A stretch of 64,000 nucleotides of DNA from Rhynchopus euleeides (GCA_963210315.1 OY723289.1:1860001-1924000), one strand, 5' to 3'; shown: positions 54,201 to 64,000, counted from the stretch's first letter. A program made the numbers and translations. The notes: generated by a model not told the origin, from the sequence alone.

Positions 54201-55176
54201 CACCGCCCCAAAGGCCGCCACCCCGAAAGACACCCTCCGGGACCTGGCAGAGCAGACCATCCAGGCCCTCCCGACATGCGCCTGGCATGTGTACACCGAC
54301 GGGTCAGTCTCCAACTCCACATCGCGGCAACAGCAGGGCGGCGCAGGAGCAGCGGTGTACAGCATGCCGGAGGGCCGCCTCAGGAAAAAGCTCGCCTGGC
54401 CGGCAGGACTCCGCTGCATCAGCTACCAGGCGGAGCTGGTGGCCATCAGAGAATCCCTCGCTCACCTATGCACCCTGGTATCCCCAGGCGAAACGATCGC
54501 CATCCTCACAGACTCGCAGAGCGCACTGAACGCGCTGCTGAGCGGCCCGCAGCGAGCGAGAGGATCCACCGAATGGGACATCTGGAGGTGGTTGAACGAG
54601 CTCGCCCAAACCCACGATGTCACCACCCACCTCCGCTACATCCCGTCACACGTTGGGGTAGCAGGGAACGAACTCGCTGACAAACAGGCGCAAATCGGTG
54701 CCTTCCGGCCGCAGATGGAACCGGTTAGCCTCGCGTCGGCTCGTGTCGTCCTCCGCCGACACATCTACAACGACGCAACGGTGCCCCGCACGGACAGCGT
54801 GTACGCGTACCGTTCGGGAATCGGGGAGACGCGACTGCAACGCCCCGACCTCCGCATGGAGGGACTCACCCGCTTAGGGGAAACCACCATCCGCCGACTC
54901 CGGGCCGACCACCACCGCCTGGTCTACGACCATGACATCCCGGGCACGGCACAACCACCTTGCCAACCCTGCCTGAAGCATGCGCCGGGCCACCCCCCGC
55001 CTGGGGTCTCACTGAAGCACCTCTTCTTCGGCTGCCCCGCGACAGCGTCGGCCCGACACCACCTCACAGCCACAAACGTGCACAACCTGCTGTTGCACAA
55101 CTGCAAGGAGGCGCTGCGCTACCTGGCCGAGGCAGGGGTAACGGAGCACGGCGAGAAGGACTACCTGAACGCGTGA
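51211..55176 (+). CDS. LINE ORF2 protein: 2A, APE endonuclease, reverse transcriptase, RNase H
   Basis: 1321 codons open after the ORF1 TGA, with no ATG before the endonuclease; the frame is that of ORF1. Order: 2A motif GDIEQNPGP (51283-51309); endonuclease with LTWNCNGL, LQEL, IIAGDFNIHNRAWD and SDHFAI; RT with KSPGPDDLNNELL, SYRPIALTST, YFDLEKAFDKV, NGVPQGTVLSPLLF and the FADDIAVL active site; RNase H with YTDGS, QAELVAI, TDSQSALNAL and SHVGVAGNELADKQA; C-terminal CQPC..H..C cluster. All catalytic signatures are present. Translation probably needs read-through of the TGA (context TGA CGG) or re-initiation, after which 2A would separate the endonuclease-RT from ORF1. Confidence 0.9.
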   Translation, partial: RGGPPSPGLQRHIYETGRDLLLRAGDIEQNPGPAQHLKCLTWNCNGLTEAKRAELQHHLATQRYDVVHLQELRAAQGGDPKFPGYSVFLRRRTQKRCKGTLTSGGGIATLVREDLHATLIATAPNASVTETLTVRVTGPESAITFTNVYRPSGVGTSNDPRRDDFSTSLLPHTPESIIAGDFNIHNRAWDKHARCDDKGTDLYHWSLLNGMSLCNDPDHPTRMRRDSKSSPDIVFAHYELGEVTWNTLDQWQSDHFAIQYTVPFARTPAAVTHPAAKARQLWNWAAADWPAFTEELERLSRKVTKWNDPKESFHKWLGLVRTVAAKHIPTKRSSRPRKRWFTSKVKRAIRARNEESRRHAQTAHLSQDDYDKLDKLTTDATNAVLEAKRTTWETRCQAASTSSDLGATFRLVRELDGRKIQQAAFPLVDGGVPVTDPKAKADLLCSHYAKISEGSDQQPQAAHTPQHANDQTPPELSAAEDDFSKEELNAALSELQERKSPGPDDLNNELLMHLGPQARQGLLHVLNLSWNSGILPDAWTRAVIIPILKPGKPATAASSYRPIALTSTACKVLEKMVKRRMEQLMLDDAYPQVEGHCANQAGFQRLRSTTDQLAYITQTATDALSSGKAAVTLYFDLEKAFDKVSKHAVINSVRRKGFPPKFTRWLHNYLSNRRAAAQVHGVRSDYYDFNNGVPQGTVLSPLLFNCVMDDVSRAITASPNIHPAVFADDIAVLVVGDNYTEALSTAQGVISTLAAEIPLHGLQLSPSKCCYTLMGTTPAALGEHRRMELPDGTPLQHESTAKYLGVYIDACHTMTDHVDHVVTTCMRRLSILRMLAGTDWGSSGDTLRQAYLTYVYPILMYAASVYTPGLSTKNLKRLRDVHRMAALIITGCMKNTSTAKLLWESHLRDLDLDFKVAVCTDHERFRRVPHSPGYRAQLNTGNTGGSWLHQARSLVKYSKVDGRTPLLAPLHAAHPIPPWEWNLVLPRVHILATLPGLTAPKAATPKDTLRDLAEQTIQALPTCAWHVYTDGSVSNSTSRQQQGGAGAAVYSMPEGRLRKKLAWPAGLRCISYQAELVAIRESLAHLCTLVSPGETIAILTDSQSALNALLSGPQRARGSTEWDIWRWLNELAQTHDVTTHLRYIPSHVGVAGNELADKQAQIGAFRPQMEPVSLASARVVLRRHIYNDATVPRTDSVYAYRSGIGETRLQRPDLRMEGLTRLGETTIRRLRADHHRLVYDHDIPGTAQPPCQPCLKHAPGHPPPGVSLKHLFFGCPATASARHHLTATNVHNLLLHNCKEALRYLAEAGVTEHGEKDYLNA
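51283..51309 (+). other. 2A ribosome-skipping peptide (GDIEQNPGP)
   Basis: Matches the D(V/I)ExNPG|P consensus exactly, with Leu-rich sequence (DLLLRA) before it. The break would fall between Gly (ending 51306) and Pro (51307), freeing a protein that starts P-A-Q-H just before the endonuclease. A 2A at the N-terminus of the polyprotein is known in T. cruzi L1Tc. Confidence 0.85.
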
Positions 55177-55560
55177 ACCAAATAACATCATCAGAGAACA
55201 AGGGCTTCGGCCCGACCTCCCAGCACCCCCCCCCCCCATCCCAGCCCCACGTCACTTACCACAGGCCGCCAGGCGCGTCAGCGTCGGCGACCGCCCGCCC
55301 CCAGTCTGAGAGGCATCAGCCGAATCTCGGTGGAGGCGGGCACAAAACAAAAGGGAGAGTCGTCACTGTGCATATCAGCACGGTCCCGCCCTCTGTGCCA
55401 GACCAACACACCACCAAAGGAAAAGAGGAAGAGGCGACGTAAGGCAATGCCTCCGTGCGGCCAGGAGAACACGAAATAGCGACCCCCTCAACGGGGAATG
55501 CTACGAGCACGGCCAAAAATCGTTCAAAAAATCGTTCAAAAATTGACCCCTAGTGTTTTC

Positions 55561-56049
55561 CCCCCTGATCCCCCCCCAAAACAGGAGCGTCAACCCACCA
55601 AATCTCCAAAATCGAAAAGTTAGCGACAGGCCTGGAGCGGCAGTAGAAGTGTGTGACGAAAAGAAAGTGTGAGAAGGGTGCCCTCCTCCGCCTCTCCCCC
55701 CTCTCCCCCCCACCCCCCCCGTTGGAATCGTGCCATGCAGGGGCTGGGTGGTTTTGGGGGGGGGGGGTTTTGCTCCCAGTTACGAGTGGAGAAGCGGAGT
55801 GTGAAGTCGCAAAGCAGCGAAGGGAATCGGAATATCGTATGATTGAAGCTTTGACCGCCACACCACTTCACATGGGGCCACCACAGCCTTTGGCACAGGA
55901 GTGTGCGCTCAACGAAAAGAGAGGCCCGAATCTGCCTTGGGCGTTGCCTTCTCATTACAGCGGAAGGGGTGCGAATTATCGTTCTGGCTTTTGTCTTTTT
56001 GACGAATATTTTTTGGCAGCCCCACACACACACCCCACCCGTCTGCCAC
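55561..56049. other. Intergenic and 5' region of the UBL-WD40 gene
   Basis: G- and C-runs (55710-55770). TTTTTTGGCAG ending about 56019, some 30 bp before the ATG, is a plausible trans-splice acceptor. No other gene. Confidence 0.5.
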
Positions 56050-57237
56050 ATGGATCTCACGGTCGTCGACACCGCAACCGGTGCCGAATGCGCCATCGAC
56101 GCCGATCCTGACGAGACCGTGGGATCCCTCAAGGCAAAGGCAGCCGCCCGCCTTCTCGCCACGCCCGACAGTAAGCATCCTCCATACAACCCCCCGCCGC
56201 CGCCCCACCGCACGGAGCTCGCTCTTGCGGGATGTGCGGATGCATGGCTTGACGGGGATACCCTGCTGGCCGACCTCGGCATCGAGACTGGGGGGAAGAT
56301 CGAGCTGCAACACGACTACGCCAATGCGAAATGTCCGTGCGTCTACAGGTGTGGGGACTTCGTCTGGTCTCTCAGCGTTTCTCCCTGCGGGAAGTGGCTG
56401 GCTGCGGGCCTCGGGGATGGCAGCGTCCGCGTCTGGGACACCGAAACGGGGGACGCAGCCGAGAGACTCGTCATCAGCACCCTCCGTAGCGTCATCGGGG
56501 GCATTGCCTTCTCACCCTGCAGCGCCTGGCTGGCATGCGGGTCGCACGACAGCATCCTGGTCTTCAGCCATGCGGCAGGCAGCGGGGCCCTCCAGCGGAG
56601 CTTCAGGCACGACGTGGGGGCTCTTCAGCGCCTTGTCGTCAGCAGGGCTGCGGAAGGCAGTCGTGTGATCGCCGCTGCCGCGGGAAGCTCCATTGCGGTG
56701 CTTTGTTTTGAAACCGGGCTTCCGTTGAAGTCCTTCCCGGGGAATGACGTGTCCATCTCAAGCTGCGGTGGGTATCTCGCCACCTGCCACTCAAACCAGG
56801 TGATGGTGTATCGGGTGGACGGCTTTCAGGTGCACTGCTCCATAAACTTCCCGGTGGAGGACACGCTGGGCGTCGCCCTCTCCCCACGTGGCGGGCACAT
56901 CGCTGTCAACTCCCACCACACTCGGCTTTACGTCGTGGATGTTGCGACGGGTGAGCTTGTGTCAGCCGACAGCAACACCGGGTCCTGCATCGTCTTCTCC
57001 CCATGCGGGCTCTGGGTTGCCACCGTGTCCGCTGACCCTGTGCTGTGGCAGGCCAGTTCCCTGGTGCCGCGGGTGGTCGTGGGTGGTGCAGCTGAGGGAC
57101 GGGGCGGGTGTGGTCGGGGCGCCCGGGCGGTTGCCTTCTCCCCATGCGGGAGGTGTGTGTATGTGGGCAGCAGCAGCGATTTGGCAGTGCATGTCGTGCA
57201 CACCCCGGATGTGGAAGGCGGGGGGAGGCCTGAATGA
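56050..57237 (+). CDS. Ubiquitin-like domain plus WD40-repeat protein
   Basis: 395 residues. Residues of about 1-90 (MDLTVVDTATGAECAIDADP and on, LKAKAAARL, LDGDTLLADLGIETGGKIEL) follow the ubiquitin fold pattern, with a Pro-rich loop inserted in the middle. Residues of about 95-390 form WD40-type blades: FVWSLSVSPCGKWLAAGLGD then GSVRVWDTETG is the clearest, with further SPCG.W.A repeats. Probably a scaffold linked to ubiquitin-type recognition; partner unknown. ATG 56050 was chosen because the upstream frame is unlike protein and the ubiquitin-like strand begins at this Met. Confidence 0.8.
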   Translation: MDLTVVDTATGAECAIDADPDETVGSLKAKAAARLLATPDSKHPPYNPPPPPHRTELALAGCADAWLDGDTLLADLGIETGGKIELQHDYANAKCPCVYRCGDFVWSLSVSPCGKWLAAGLGDGSVRVWDTETGDAAERLVISTLRSVIGGIAFSPCSAWLACGSHDSILVFSHAAGSGALQRSFRHDVGALQRLVVSRAAEGSRVIAAAAGSSIAVLCFETGLPLKSFPGNDVSISSCGGYLATCHSNQVMVYRVDGFQVHCSINFPVEDTLGVALSPRGGHIAVNSHHTRLYVVDVATGELVSADSNTGSCIVFSPCGLWVATVSADPVLWQASSLVPRVVVGGAAEGRGGCGRGARAVAFSPCGRCVYVGSSSDLAVHVVHTPDVEGGGRPE

Positions 57238-57685
57238 GTGCGAATGTGTCAGCGCAAAGAAGCGTGCCACCACAGCCTCTCCAAAATATAACGTCTGCAC
57301 GTGCGGAGCTACCGGAGGTTCTTACCAATCATCGGTTTGTCTGCCACAGTCACTGCATCGGCATGTTTTGTTTGTCAGTGCCTGGCTCCCAAACCCAGGC
57401 CGATTGCCGATGTCCATTTCCCATTGTGTGGCCGGCTGGCGGCGCCCAATCATGCGAGCAAGGCACGTGCCCCCTTTTGTATCCCTCCCCGCAACGTTTC
57501 GCTGGACACAAGATACTCTGGTATTGCGTGCGCGTGCCCGGAACTCCACCCGAAGGCAATCACTCCTACCCCCCACCCCCACACCCCCCTCGCCCCATCT
57601 CTGTCTGAGCAGGTGGCACTGCATCCCGATCCGTGTCTGGCTGCGCTTCTGTGCAACACACACCACACCCGTCCAGGTTTACACA

Positions 57686-58567
57686 ATGGGGTTCGCGACT
57701 CTGTGCACAAGGCGGCTTGGCATATGCATCCTCTTCCTCATGGTGACGCTTGTCCTGTTCGTCGCGGAGGAGAAGAAGGCTGCCGCAAAGGGGCTGCACA
57801 CGATGGTGTTCGGCACGACGTGCTACCTGATGGGCGAGCGTGTGGCTGGGACGAGCTCACACATCCGCCTGACCTTCCTGGATGTGTCAGTGTGGGCGGT
57901 GTACATCCTGATCTTCCTCTTTACAGTCGTCACCATAACATTACTGGATATCGACAAGGTCTACGAACCCACATGTGCCTTGGCTGTGTGGTCGTGCGGC
58001 ATTCTCTACGCTGGCGCGAAGGTTGCCCTCGTCAACCTTCTGGTGGAACGACTGCGCATCATACGCAACTCATACGTTGAGGCCGTGTCGCGGTGGAAGG
58101 ACCGCTTCTACCTGGTCATGATGGGGTTCATGTCGCCTTATGCAATCGTCGGTGCTGTCTTCGTCGCAAACCTCATCTGGAGGGTGAACACCGGCGAGTG
58201 CCGCATTGGTGTTGCACAGGACGGGCTGTGGGGGATGATGGTTTACAACTCATTGTTTCTGTTCATGACAACCGCGTGCTACGTGCGCGAGCTTCACCTC
58301 CTGAGGAAGATGGCAGATTCAGAAAAGTCGGCAAGTATCCGCATTAGTCTGCGTGGTATCAGCCCGCTCGCTAGTGCCATCGCCTGTGTCATCTTCACCG
58401 TCTTCAGTGTGCTCAACTTGTCGTCATTCATCGCCAGCAGCGTGCAGCACTATCGCATGTGCCTGACCCTCTGCATCGTGGACCAGCTGATCGGGATGCT
58501 TGTGACGGACTACATGTCGGGGCTGCTTGCAGACATGGAGAAGGTGCGGATGGACGCAGAGGAAGCG
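57686..58567 (+). CDS. Seven-helix membrane protein, 3' end lost in assembly gap
   Basis: At least 294 residues. Seven hydrophobic segments: ICILFLMVTLVLFV, VWAVYILIFLFTVVTITLL, LAVWSCGILYAGAKVALVNL, YAIVGAVFVANLIW, MVYNSLFLFMTTACYV, ASAIACVIFTVFSVLNL and MCLTLCIVDQLIGMLV. The pattern K..L..LLVERLRIIR after helix 3, a Cys-IG pair (ECRIGV) before helix 5, and a charged tail after helix 5 resemble a family of uncharacterised GPCR-like proteins in fungi and other protists. It continues into the N gap (last codons ..DAEEA). A pyrimidine-rich CACCCGTCCAG lies 10 bp before the ATG. Receptor function is inference. Confidence 0.65.
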
Positions 58568-58767
58568 NNNNNNNNNNNNNNNNNNNNNNNNNNNNNNNNN
58601 NNNNNNNNNNNNNNNNNNNNNNNNNNNNNNNNNNNNNNNNNNNNNNNNNNNNNNNNNNNNNNNNNNNNNNNNNNNNNNNNNNNNNNNNNNNNNNNNNNNN
58701 NNNNNNNNNNNNNNNNNNNNNNNNNNNNNNNNNNNNNNNNNNNNNNNNNNNNNNNNNNNNNNNNNNN
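58568..58767. other. Assembly gap, exactly 200 N
   Basis: A run of exactly 200 unknown bases, probably a placeholder of arbitrary size. It cuts the seven-helix gene, and the sequence beyond is non-coding duplicate DNA. Confidence 0.98.
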
Positions 58768-59954
58768 GAACTCCCTCCCTGTGCCGGTGTGTGTTGTCAC
58801 CGTTCGCTGTGTTTCGCGCGGAGGGGGGTGGGGGAGGGGTTTTATTGCCTGTTCTGCGTTGCTGTGTGGAGTACCCCCCCGCCCCATTCCATGTTCTGTT
58901 CGTCAGGTCATGTGTTGCCCTCGAATGGGCACACTCGAATGTGCCTTGTATGTGCCGGCGATCTTGCCAGCTCCCTTACCCTATCCGCTGCCCAGGGCCC
59001 GGGCAGACAGAACGAATAATGCGGAGATGCAAAGGGAGGCGTGCTGCTGCTGCTGTTGTTTTGTTCACATGTTGTTGGGCTGGGGGGAGAGAGGGGGGGT
59101 GGGAATTGAAAGAAATCCTCCGTTCTGATACACACATCTCCCACAACGCTGCCCCTACCTCTGCTCCCGATGAGGAAATGCGCATAATATTCCGATGGGG
59201 CGTTGTCTGCTCTGTGTCACTGTGTGCCACAACTGTGTCACTTTGCAGCCGATATATTTTTTTGCATGTCGGGGTGTTTTCTTGTTCTCAGAACAACCCG
59301 TTGTGAACGGGATGATTGTGGCAGGCATCAAACTCAAGCAAAAGAAGAAGAACTACGGGACAGCCCTTGGCCTCCTGTGTCGAGAGTTGGGGTGAGCGCT
59401 TCCACAAAAAGTTTTAAAAGCAACACCAGAATAAAATGGCGTGATTCCAGCACACAAGAAATCAGAACGAAACGAATGAACAAAACACACATCTCAAAGC
59501 CTGAAACAAACGCAGCGATGTAACCATACCAGGTGAGGTGTCACACTTTGTTCCAGAACGTTCGAACTTATCTCGTTTCGGGTATGGAGGCCCAGAGAAA
59601 GGGGGTGAGGGAGGGAGTTCGTTTCCAGAAGAGGGAGCAGCTGGGCAGCGCTGATCATTGCCCCCCTCCCTGGTTTTCCCAAAGATTTTGCCTAATATTG
59701 TGTCCCGGCTCTCCCCACCCCACCCCCCCAAATTGTCAAGAAATTATGGCAGAAAACAGCGAGCATTCCGAACAGAATGCCCAGAGCCGCCCTCCAAAGG
59801 TAAAGGCGACCTCAACCTGTCACATATCCTTTTGTATTGCATTCCCACTGTTCATCGCGTTTCTTCATGCCCGATTCTTTTTTTTGGGCTTTCAGTGCAG
59901 GCCAGGGGCTTAGCTTGGATTTTGAGGTTGGGGCCGAAACTCGGTCAGACTCGG

Positions 59955-60524
59955 TCACAGTACACACACAGTTGATTTGCCCCCCACCACCCCGTTCACC
60001 CAGAAGAATGTCACCCCCCCCCTCGGCCCTGGGCCCTCGAGGGGTGCCATTCTCTCGGGGTACCCTAGGTACCTCGCAAGAGTGGCTTCGGGGATACCCT
60101 GTGAATATTCGCGACATTCCACTCCTACAAAGAGTACAGTTGCAAGGCTTTCGCTCCTCAGTTGGCGAAGCCTGGTGAAGACAAGGCGGAGCTTGGAAAA
60201 CAAGCGTTCAACAGAAGCAGTGCCCAGCGGAAGGATAGATGCAAGCTGGAGTAGCCTGCATGTTGCTGGGTACGTGAGAGCGAGGTTTCCCGAGGTAAAC
60301 CGCTGAATAACCTCCTGCAGATCACGCAGGCCCAACCTCCGAATCTCGGAACAGACACCCGGGCACTCTTGCAGAAGGGTAGTCTTGTGCGCCTGTGCCC
60401 ACTTCGGTGGGTGTGCTGGGGCATTGAATTCCGGGCAAGGGTACGCGCCAGTGATCCCCGGGAGAGGTGCCATGTAGTGGTCAGCGATGTAGCCCAGAGC
60501 CTCCTGCACCTGCGTGTCCACCAT
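59955..60524 (-). pseudogene. hAT transposase C-terminal fragment (duplicate)
   Basis: Identical to the fragment at 42004-42573. Confidence 0.65.
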
Positions 60525-60615
60525 GTTGCCGGGAGACGGAATTCGAGACTGCTGACGTTATTCTTAGGCTAGCGACGAATACGGGACAGAAGGAGAATGG
60601 GGTGTTCGCGTTCCG

Positions 60616-61335
60616 AAGCTGCCCGTGTGTGAAGCACTGGGCCTTCGTCAGGTCAAGGCCAACCTTCCCCAGCGTCTGCCCCTGCGACTTGTTCACGGTG
60701 ATTGCAAACGCCAACGCAACAGGGATCTGGAAGCGGAAGAAGGTGAAGCTGGCCTTCTTCTCGTCCGGCTCGTTACGTGTGCGGGGGATGTTGAACTCCT
60801 TCGCAGGGTCATCGATGGCGCAGCACAGCAGGGAGTACTGCGAGGCCTTCTTCACAATCATTCGGGTTCCGTTGCAGAGACCGCCAGGTGGGTCGAGGTT
60901 CTTCAGCAGGATGACGGGACATCCGATCTTCACCTCCAAGTCGTTCAGCGGGAAGCTGGGGTCGTTCAAGTCATTTGCAACCCCGAGGTCAACCGCACAG
61001 TCCTCAGCTACCGTGTTCTTGGCGAGGATGTGAACACTCTCCCCAGGCATCTGCTCCAGACAAGCAGCGTTGAGCTCACTCCTCCGGCTGTTTGTCGGTG
61101 CCATGATCACCGAGTTCCCCACAACACCCTGCTGCAGCTGAGGAAAGGTGAAGTTGACGAGGTCATCGGGGGTGTAGGGAGACCCTCCCGAGTGGGTTAT
61201 GATGGGAGGGAGCTGCATCTGGTCCTGTTCGTTGATGTTGATCTGTCCAGACCCGATGGTGGACAGAAACAGGGCAAAGTCAGCGTTTGTCTGTCTGATC
61301 TGCTTGGTCAGCAGGAGCTTCTTCACCTCCTGTGC
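60616..61335 (-). pseudogene. PIF1/Helitron-type helicase fragment (duplicate)
   Basis: Identical to the fragment at 42665-43384. Confidence 0.75.
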
Positions 61336-61546
61336 TGCTGCACCCCAAGAAAAATCCGCTTTTTTCCCCGGAAATTTATGCTTTTTTTTTTTGGGCTGAC
61401 CGAGTTTTTTTCCGGGTTTGGCTGAAACTCGGTCAGCTGACCGAGTTTCCCCCCCCAAGCTAAGCCTCTGGTGCAGGCCTGTGCCTAAGTCGGATGTAGA
61501 TGTAAGGGTCGGCCTCAAGGAATAACTATTTATTACCGTGAAAACA

Positions 61547-61644
61547 AAGTACGGTAAAATCGACGAGGTGGGGTGAGACGGCCACGAGGGGCCGAAGGCC
61601 CCGAGTGGCCGTCGAACCCCAACCGAGTCGATTTTACCGTACTT
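61547..61644. repeat. Foldback hairpin with GCCGAAGGC apex (duplicate)
   Basis: Identical to 43596-43693. Confidence 0.7.
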
Positions 61645-62764
61645 TTCAAGGTGATGACATGTTTTTCTTGCACAATACGCAACTTTTGAACGCCAAAACC
61701 GCCTTTTGGTCGTTTTTTCTCTTCACGCCGTGAGAAAAAACCGTAAAATCGCTTTATTACCGTGAAAACGAAAAACTGTGCCCCATTTTTGAGGTTGCTC
61801 ATGTGAGTATGTCTGAGACCACCAATATACAGAGGTTCCAGGCTGTACCACGTCCTGACTGAGATCGACTCCACAGGGGATGTCGTCCAGAGCGCCAAGT
61901 CTGGGGTATTCCGCCCTCAAGAACGGCGAGTCACACCTCATCTCGTTCTGATTTGCCCTCGACAGCTTCGTCTTCCTGGGGATCCCTGGTTCTGCTGGTT
62001 GACCTGTGGTTCACCGTGAAGAACCATTACCTGCTGTGCGACACGGTATGCAGCATACACTTCTATCTGCTTGCGGTGATCGTACTTCTCACGCCGCGGG
62101 GTGCTGCGCTTCTGGCTCTGGGCAGAGGTCGGGGGGAGCTGGATAGCGTGGCCGATGAACCCACCGCACCAACCCACCCCGCAGCCGACCTGGTGACCTG
62201 CAGACCCGCTCAGGCCTGATTTGTGCATTCACAAAATCAGCCGCAGGTCCCTTCCAGAAAATCACTGTACGGACTTTTTTTTCACGCCAAAAAAAGCGTG
62301 AAAAAAAAAGAAAAAAAGCGTGAGAAAAAAGAAAAAGGCGTGAGAAAAAAGTAAAAAGCGTGAGAAAAAAGTGATTACCGTAACCGGGCGTGCGTGAAAA
62401 AAAGTTGCGTGGCGTCCAAGAAAAAAAGTTCCCACTTTTTTCTTCCCATATTTTTGGTGGGGGTTTTTTTGAGGGTTTTTAGGATTTTTTTTTGGGGGGG
62501 GATATGCCTGGCCTTTTTTGGGCACGCTCCGCACCCCCGCTGACGCGGGTGCTGTGCTGAGTGCCGTCCTGCAGCTGCTCGCGACCACGGTGCTCGTGGC
62601 CGCGGGTGGCTGTTTGGGCACTTCCGAGTTATTGTACAGCCTCTGTGAATAATCGGAGGCTGTGCAAGAACTCGGAAGTGACGACGAAGACGAGGCCACG
62701 GGCGACCTCCCACGGGATGGCATCGCCCAGAGGCTTGCTCTCGAGCTCAAACCAACAGATGTAC

Positions 62765-63026
62765 ACTACCGTGGCCTCCGGCGGCTGGGGGGCTCCGCCC
62801 CCCAGACCCCCCCTGTGGCGTGTCTTTGCGCGACAATTTATCGTCCCCCCATGCGACATGTGCTATCTGTCAGTTGTGTTGTACTTGAGCGTATGCGACT
62901 ATGGAGCCAGGCCAACGGACGTTCGCTACCGTGGCCTCCGGCGGCTGGGGGGCTCCGCCCCCCAGACCCCCCTGTGGCTTGTGCCTGGTCTTGGAGCCAA
63001 GTCCTTGCGCATACGGGGCTGTGGCA
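62765..63026 (+). repeat. Family A repeat fragment (duplicate)
   Basis: Identical to 44814-45075, with modules at 62765-62817 and 62925-62977. Confidence 0.7.
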
Positions 63027-64000
63027 TATCGGTTCCAGCACCCTCGCGGGAGGCTCCCATATCAGGCGAGATCCTGTAAAACAAAACACAAAAAAAGAGA
63101 CCCCCAGCCCAGCTGTGAATTGGTTGTGTGCAAATGCAGCAAAAGAACGTGTTTTCGCGCTGAAATACCATGTTCTGGGCTCAAAAAAGGGACCAGCGCC
63201 GAAGGAAAAAAGTGGGAAAAAAGTTGGGTGTAAACTCTCGTTTTTGACGATTTTTGGCCATATTTAGGCACAGGCCTGTTTCAGTGACTTCTTTGCCCCG
63301 CCTTCCCGCTTTCCTTCTTTTTGTTGCCGGTTTGATTCGGCGAGGTGTGGTTGGGGGGACGGGGGAGTTCCTTCGGTAAATAACTGCGTGCGGTGCAAAT
63401 CCGAAATGCCCCACTGTCCCCTCGACACCCCCCTCCCACACACCCGCTTGCGCTGTGGTCAAGTTTTCTGAAAAGGATTTGCACTGGGCACAGATGTGCC
63501 CCCCTTTTATTTCGTTACGCCGTCCCCCCCTCTCGTATGGATTTCACACAAGGCAGGTATTTTACACCTGCCCGAGATTATCTCTTTCTCTCTCTCCCCC
63601 CTTCCCCTCCCAACTGGGTCGACGAGTTCACAGATCGCTTGCGCTTATGTCTTTGCCACGCCTTCAGAAAAGCCTGTCGCACCCTGCTTTGTAATTGCAT
63701 GTGTAGCCATCTCTCGATTTCTCTGCCTCTTTCTCTTTCTTTCGTCCTCCCCACTCCCCTCCGCACTTGCTGAGTGCTAAGGTCGTTCAACACGGAACCG
63801 TTGCTTTTGTTGTTTGGGCGGGGGTGGTCGGCCCCTGCCCACCTCCCTCAGCCCCCCACTTTTCTCTGTCATGACCCCCAACCACCCCCCGACCCCTGCC
63901 TGGGGTATGGGGGTACCATTGTAATAGCTCTTTCTCTTGGTTGGTGTGGGGGGAGGGGCGGGGCTCTTGTTCCAGTCCCGGTTTTTCATACAGGTTTCAT

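Larger units (their letters stand above)
49263..55560 (+). mobile_element. LINE (non-LTR retrotransposon) of the Ingi/L1Tc-like group, nearly full length
   Basis: Contains ORF1 (49456-51210) and ORF2 (51211-55176) in one frame separated by a TGA, a 2A peptide motif, APE endonuclease, RT, RNase H and a C-terminal Cys/His cluster. The 3' region ends in short direct repeats of AAAATCGTTC near 55514-55544 and has no long poly-A. Both ends are approximate. Both long frames are open, so the copy looks recent. RNase H plus an N-terminal 2A is typical of trypanosomatid L1Tc/ingi elements. Confidence 0.85.
59895..61478 (-). mobile_element. hAT transposon with PIF1-type fragment (duplicate of 41944-43527)
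   Basis: The same TIRs and the same GTGCAGGC target duplication as the first copy show that it came with the block rather than by transposition. Confidence 0.85.
58768..64000. repeat. Duplicated block, copy 2 (identical to 40817-46049)
   Basis: Matches the first copy at an offset of 17951 with no difference noticed, from the first base after the gap to the window end. It contains a second appearance of the hAT/PIF1 element, foldback, A-rich tandem repeat (about 62284-62376), hairpin (62619-62680) and family A modules (62765-63026). Probably an artefact or a very recent duplication. Confidence 0.9.

Noticed and set aside
56171-56217. Possible intron GTAAGC..AG inside the ubiquitin-like region
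   Set aside because: It is 47 bp, and removing it would shift a frame that stays open to the end of the WD40 part; the Pro-rich loop is more simply a coding insertion.
56888-57685. Upstream extension of the seven-helix protein's frame
   Set aside because: It overlaps the WD40 gene in another frame and lacks protein character; ATG 57686 directly precedes the first membrane helix.

Overview
The window looks like repeat-rich nuclear DNA from a microbial eukaryote, most likely a euglenozoan of the diplonemid type; this is inference. Eight host genes can be supported and all lie on the + strand. They have long GC-rich open frames, almost no introns, and several are preceded by a pyrimidine tract and an AG shortly before the start codon, as expected for spliced-leader trans-splicing. 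A LINE of the Ingi/L1Tc type (APE endonuclease, RT, RNase H and a 2A peptide) also fits Euglenozoa. No spliced-leader RNA, tRNA or rRNA gene was seen, so the placement rests on gene style alone.

Host genes in order: a receptor-like protein with a degenerate nucleotide-cyclase domain (1368-4688); a helical-repeat protein with a possible mitochondrial leader (25075-28194); a HELAH zinc metallopeptidase with a VHL-beta-like tail (28811-29848); an unknown protein (30766-32457); a sphingosine/diacylglycerol-kinase-like lipid kinase with one clear cis-spliced intron (32713-34297); an unknown protein with a proline/serine-rich N-terminal half (38204-40156); a ubiquitin-like plus WD40 protein (56050-57237); and a seven-helix membrane protein cut by a 200-N gap (57686-58567). 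They share no obvious pathway; a common direction of transcription is the only link visible.

The rest is mostly mobile DNA. 5.6-14.9 kb holds a hAT element with an 8-bp target duplication, two copies of a block carrying GC-rich hairpin modules, a long-TIR element with a nested insertion and an H2B-like ORF, and two TA-flanked elements end to end. 17-23 kb holds fragments of the hairpin family, two MITE families and a TA-flanked element with ~240-bp TIRs. 34.7-35.8 kb holds two ~357-bp direct repeats 800 bp apart, with the layout of a small LTR (TRIM/retrozyme-like) element and a hammerhead-like core in each repeat. 41.9-43.5 kb is a second hAT copy combining a transposase C-terminus with a captured PIF1/Helitron-type helicase fragment. 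49.2-55.5 kb is a nearly whole LINE whose two ORFs share one frame, separated by a single TGA and followed by a 2A peptide.

The last 5233 bases (58768-64000) repeat 40817-46049 with no difference that I could see and begin directly after the N gap. This may be a scaffolding or haplotig artefact, so features there should not be counted as independent copies.
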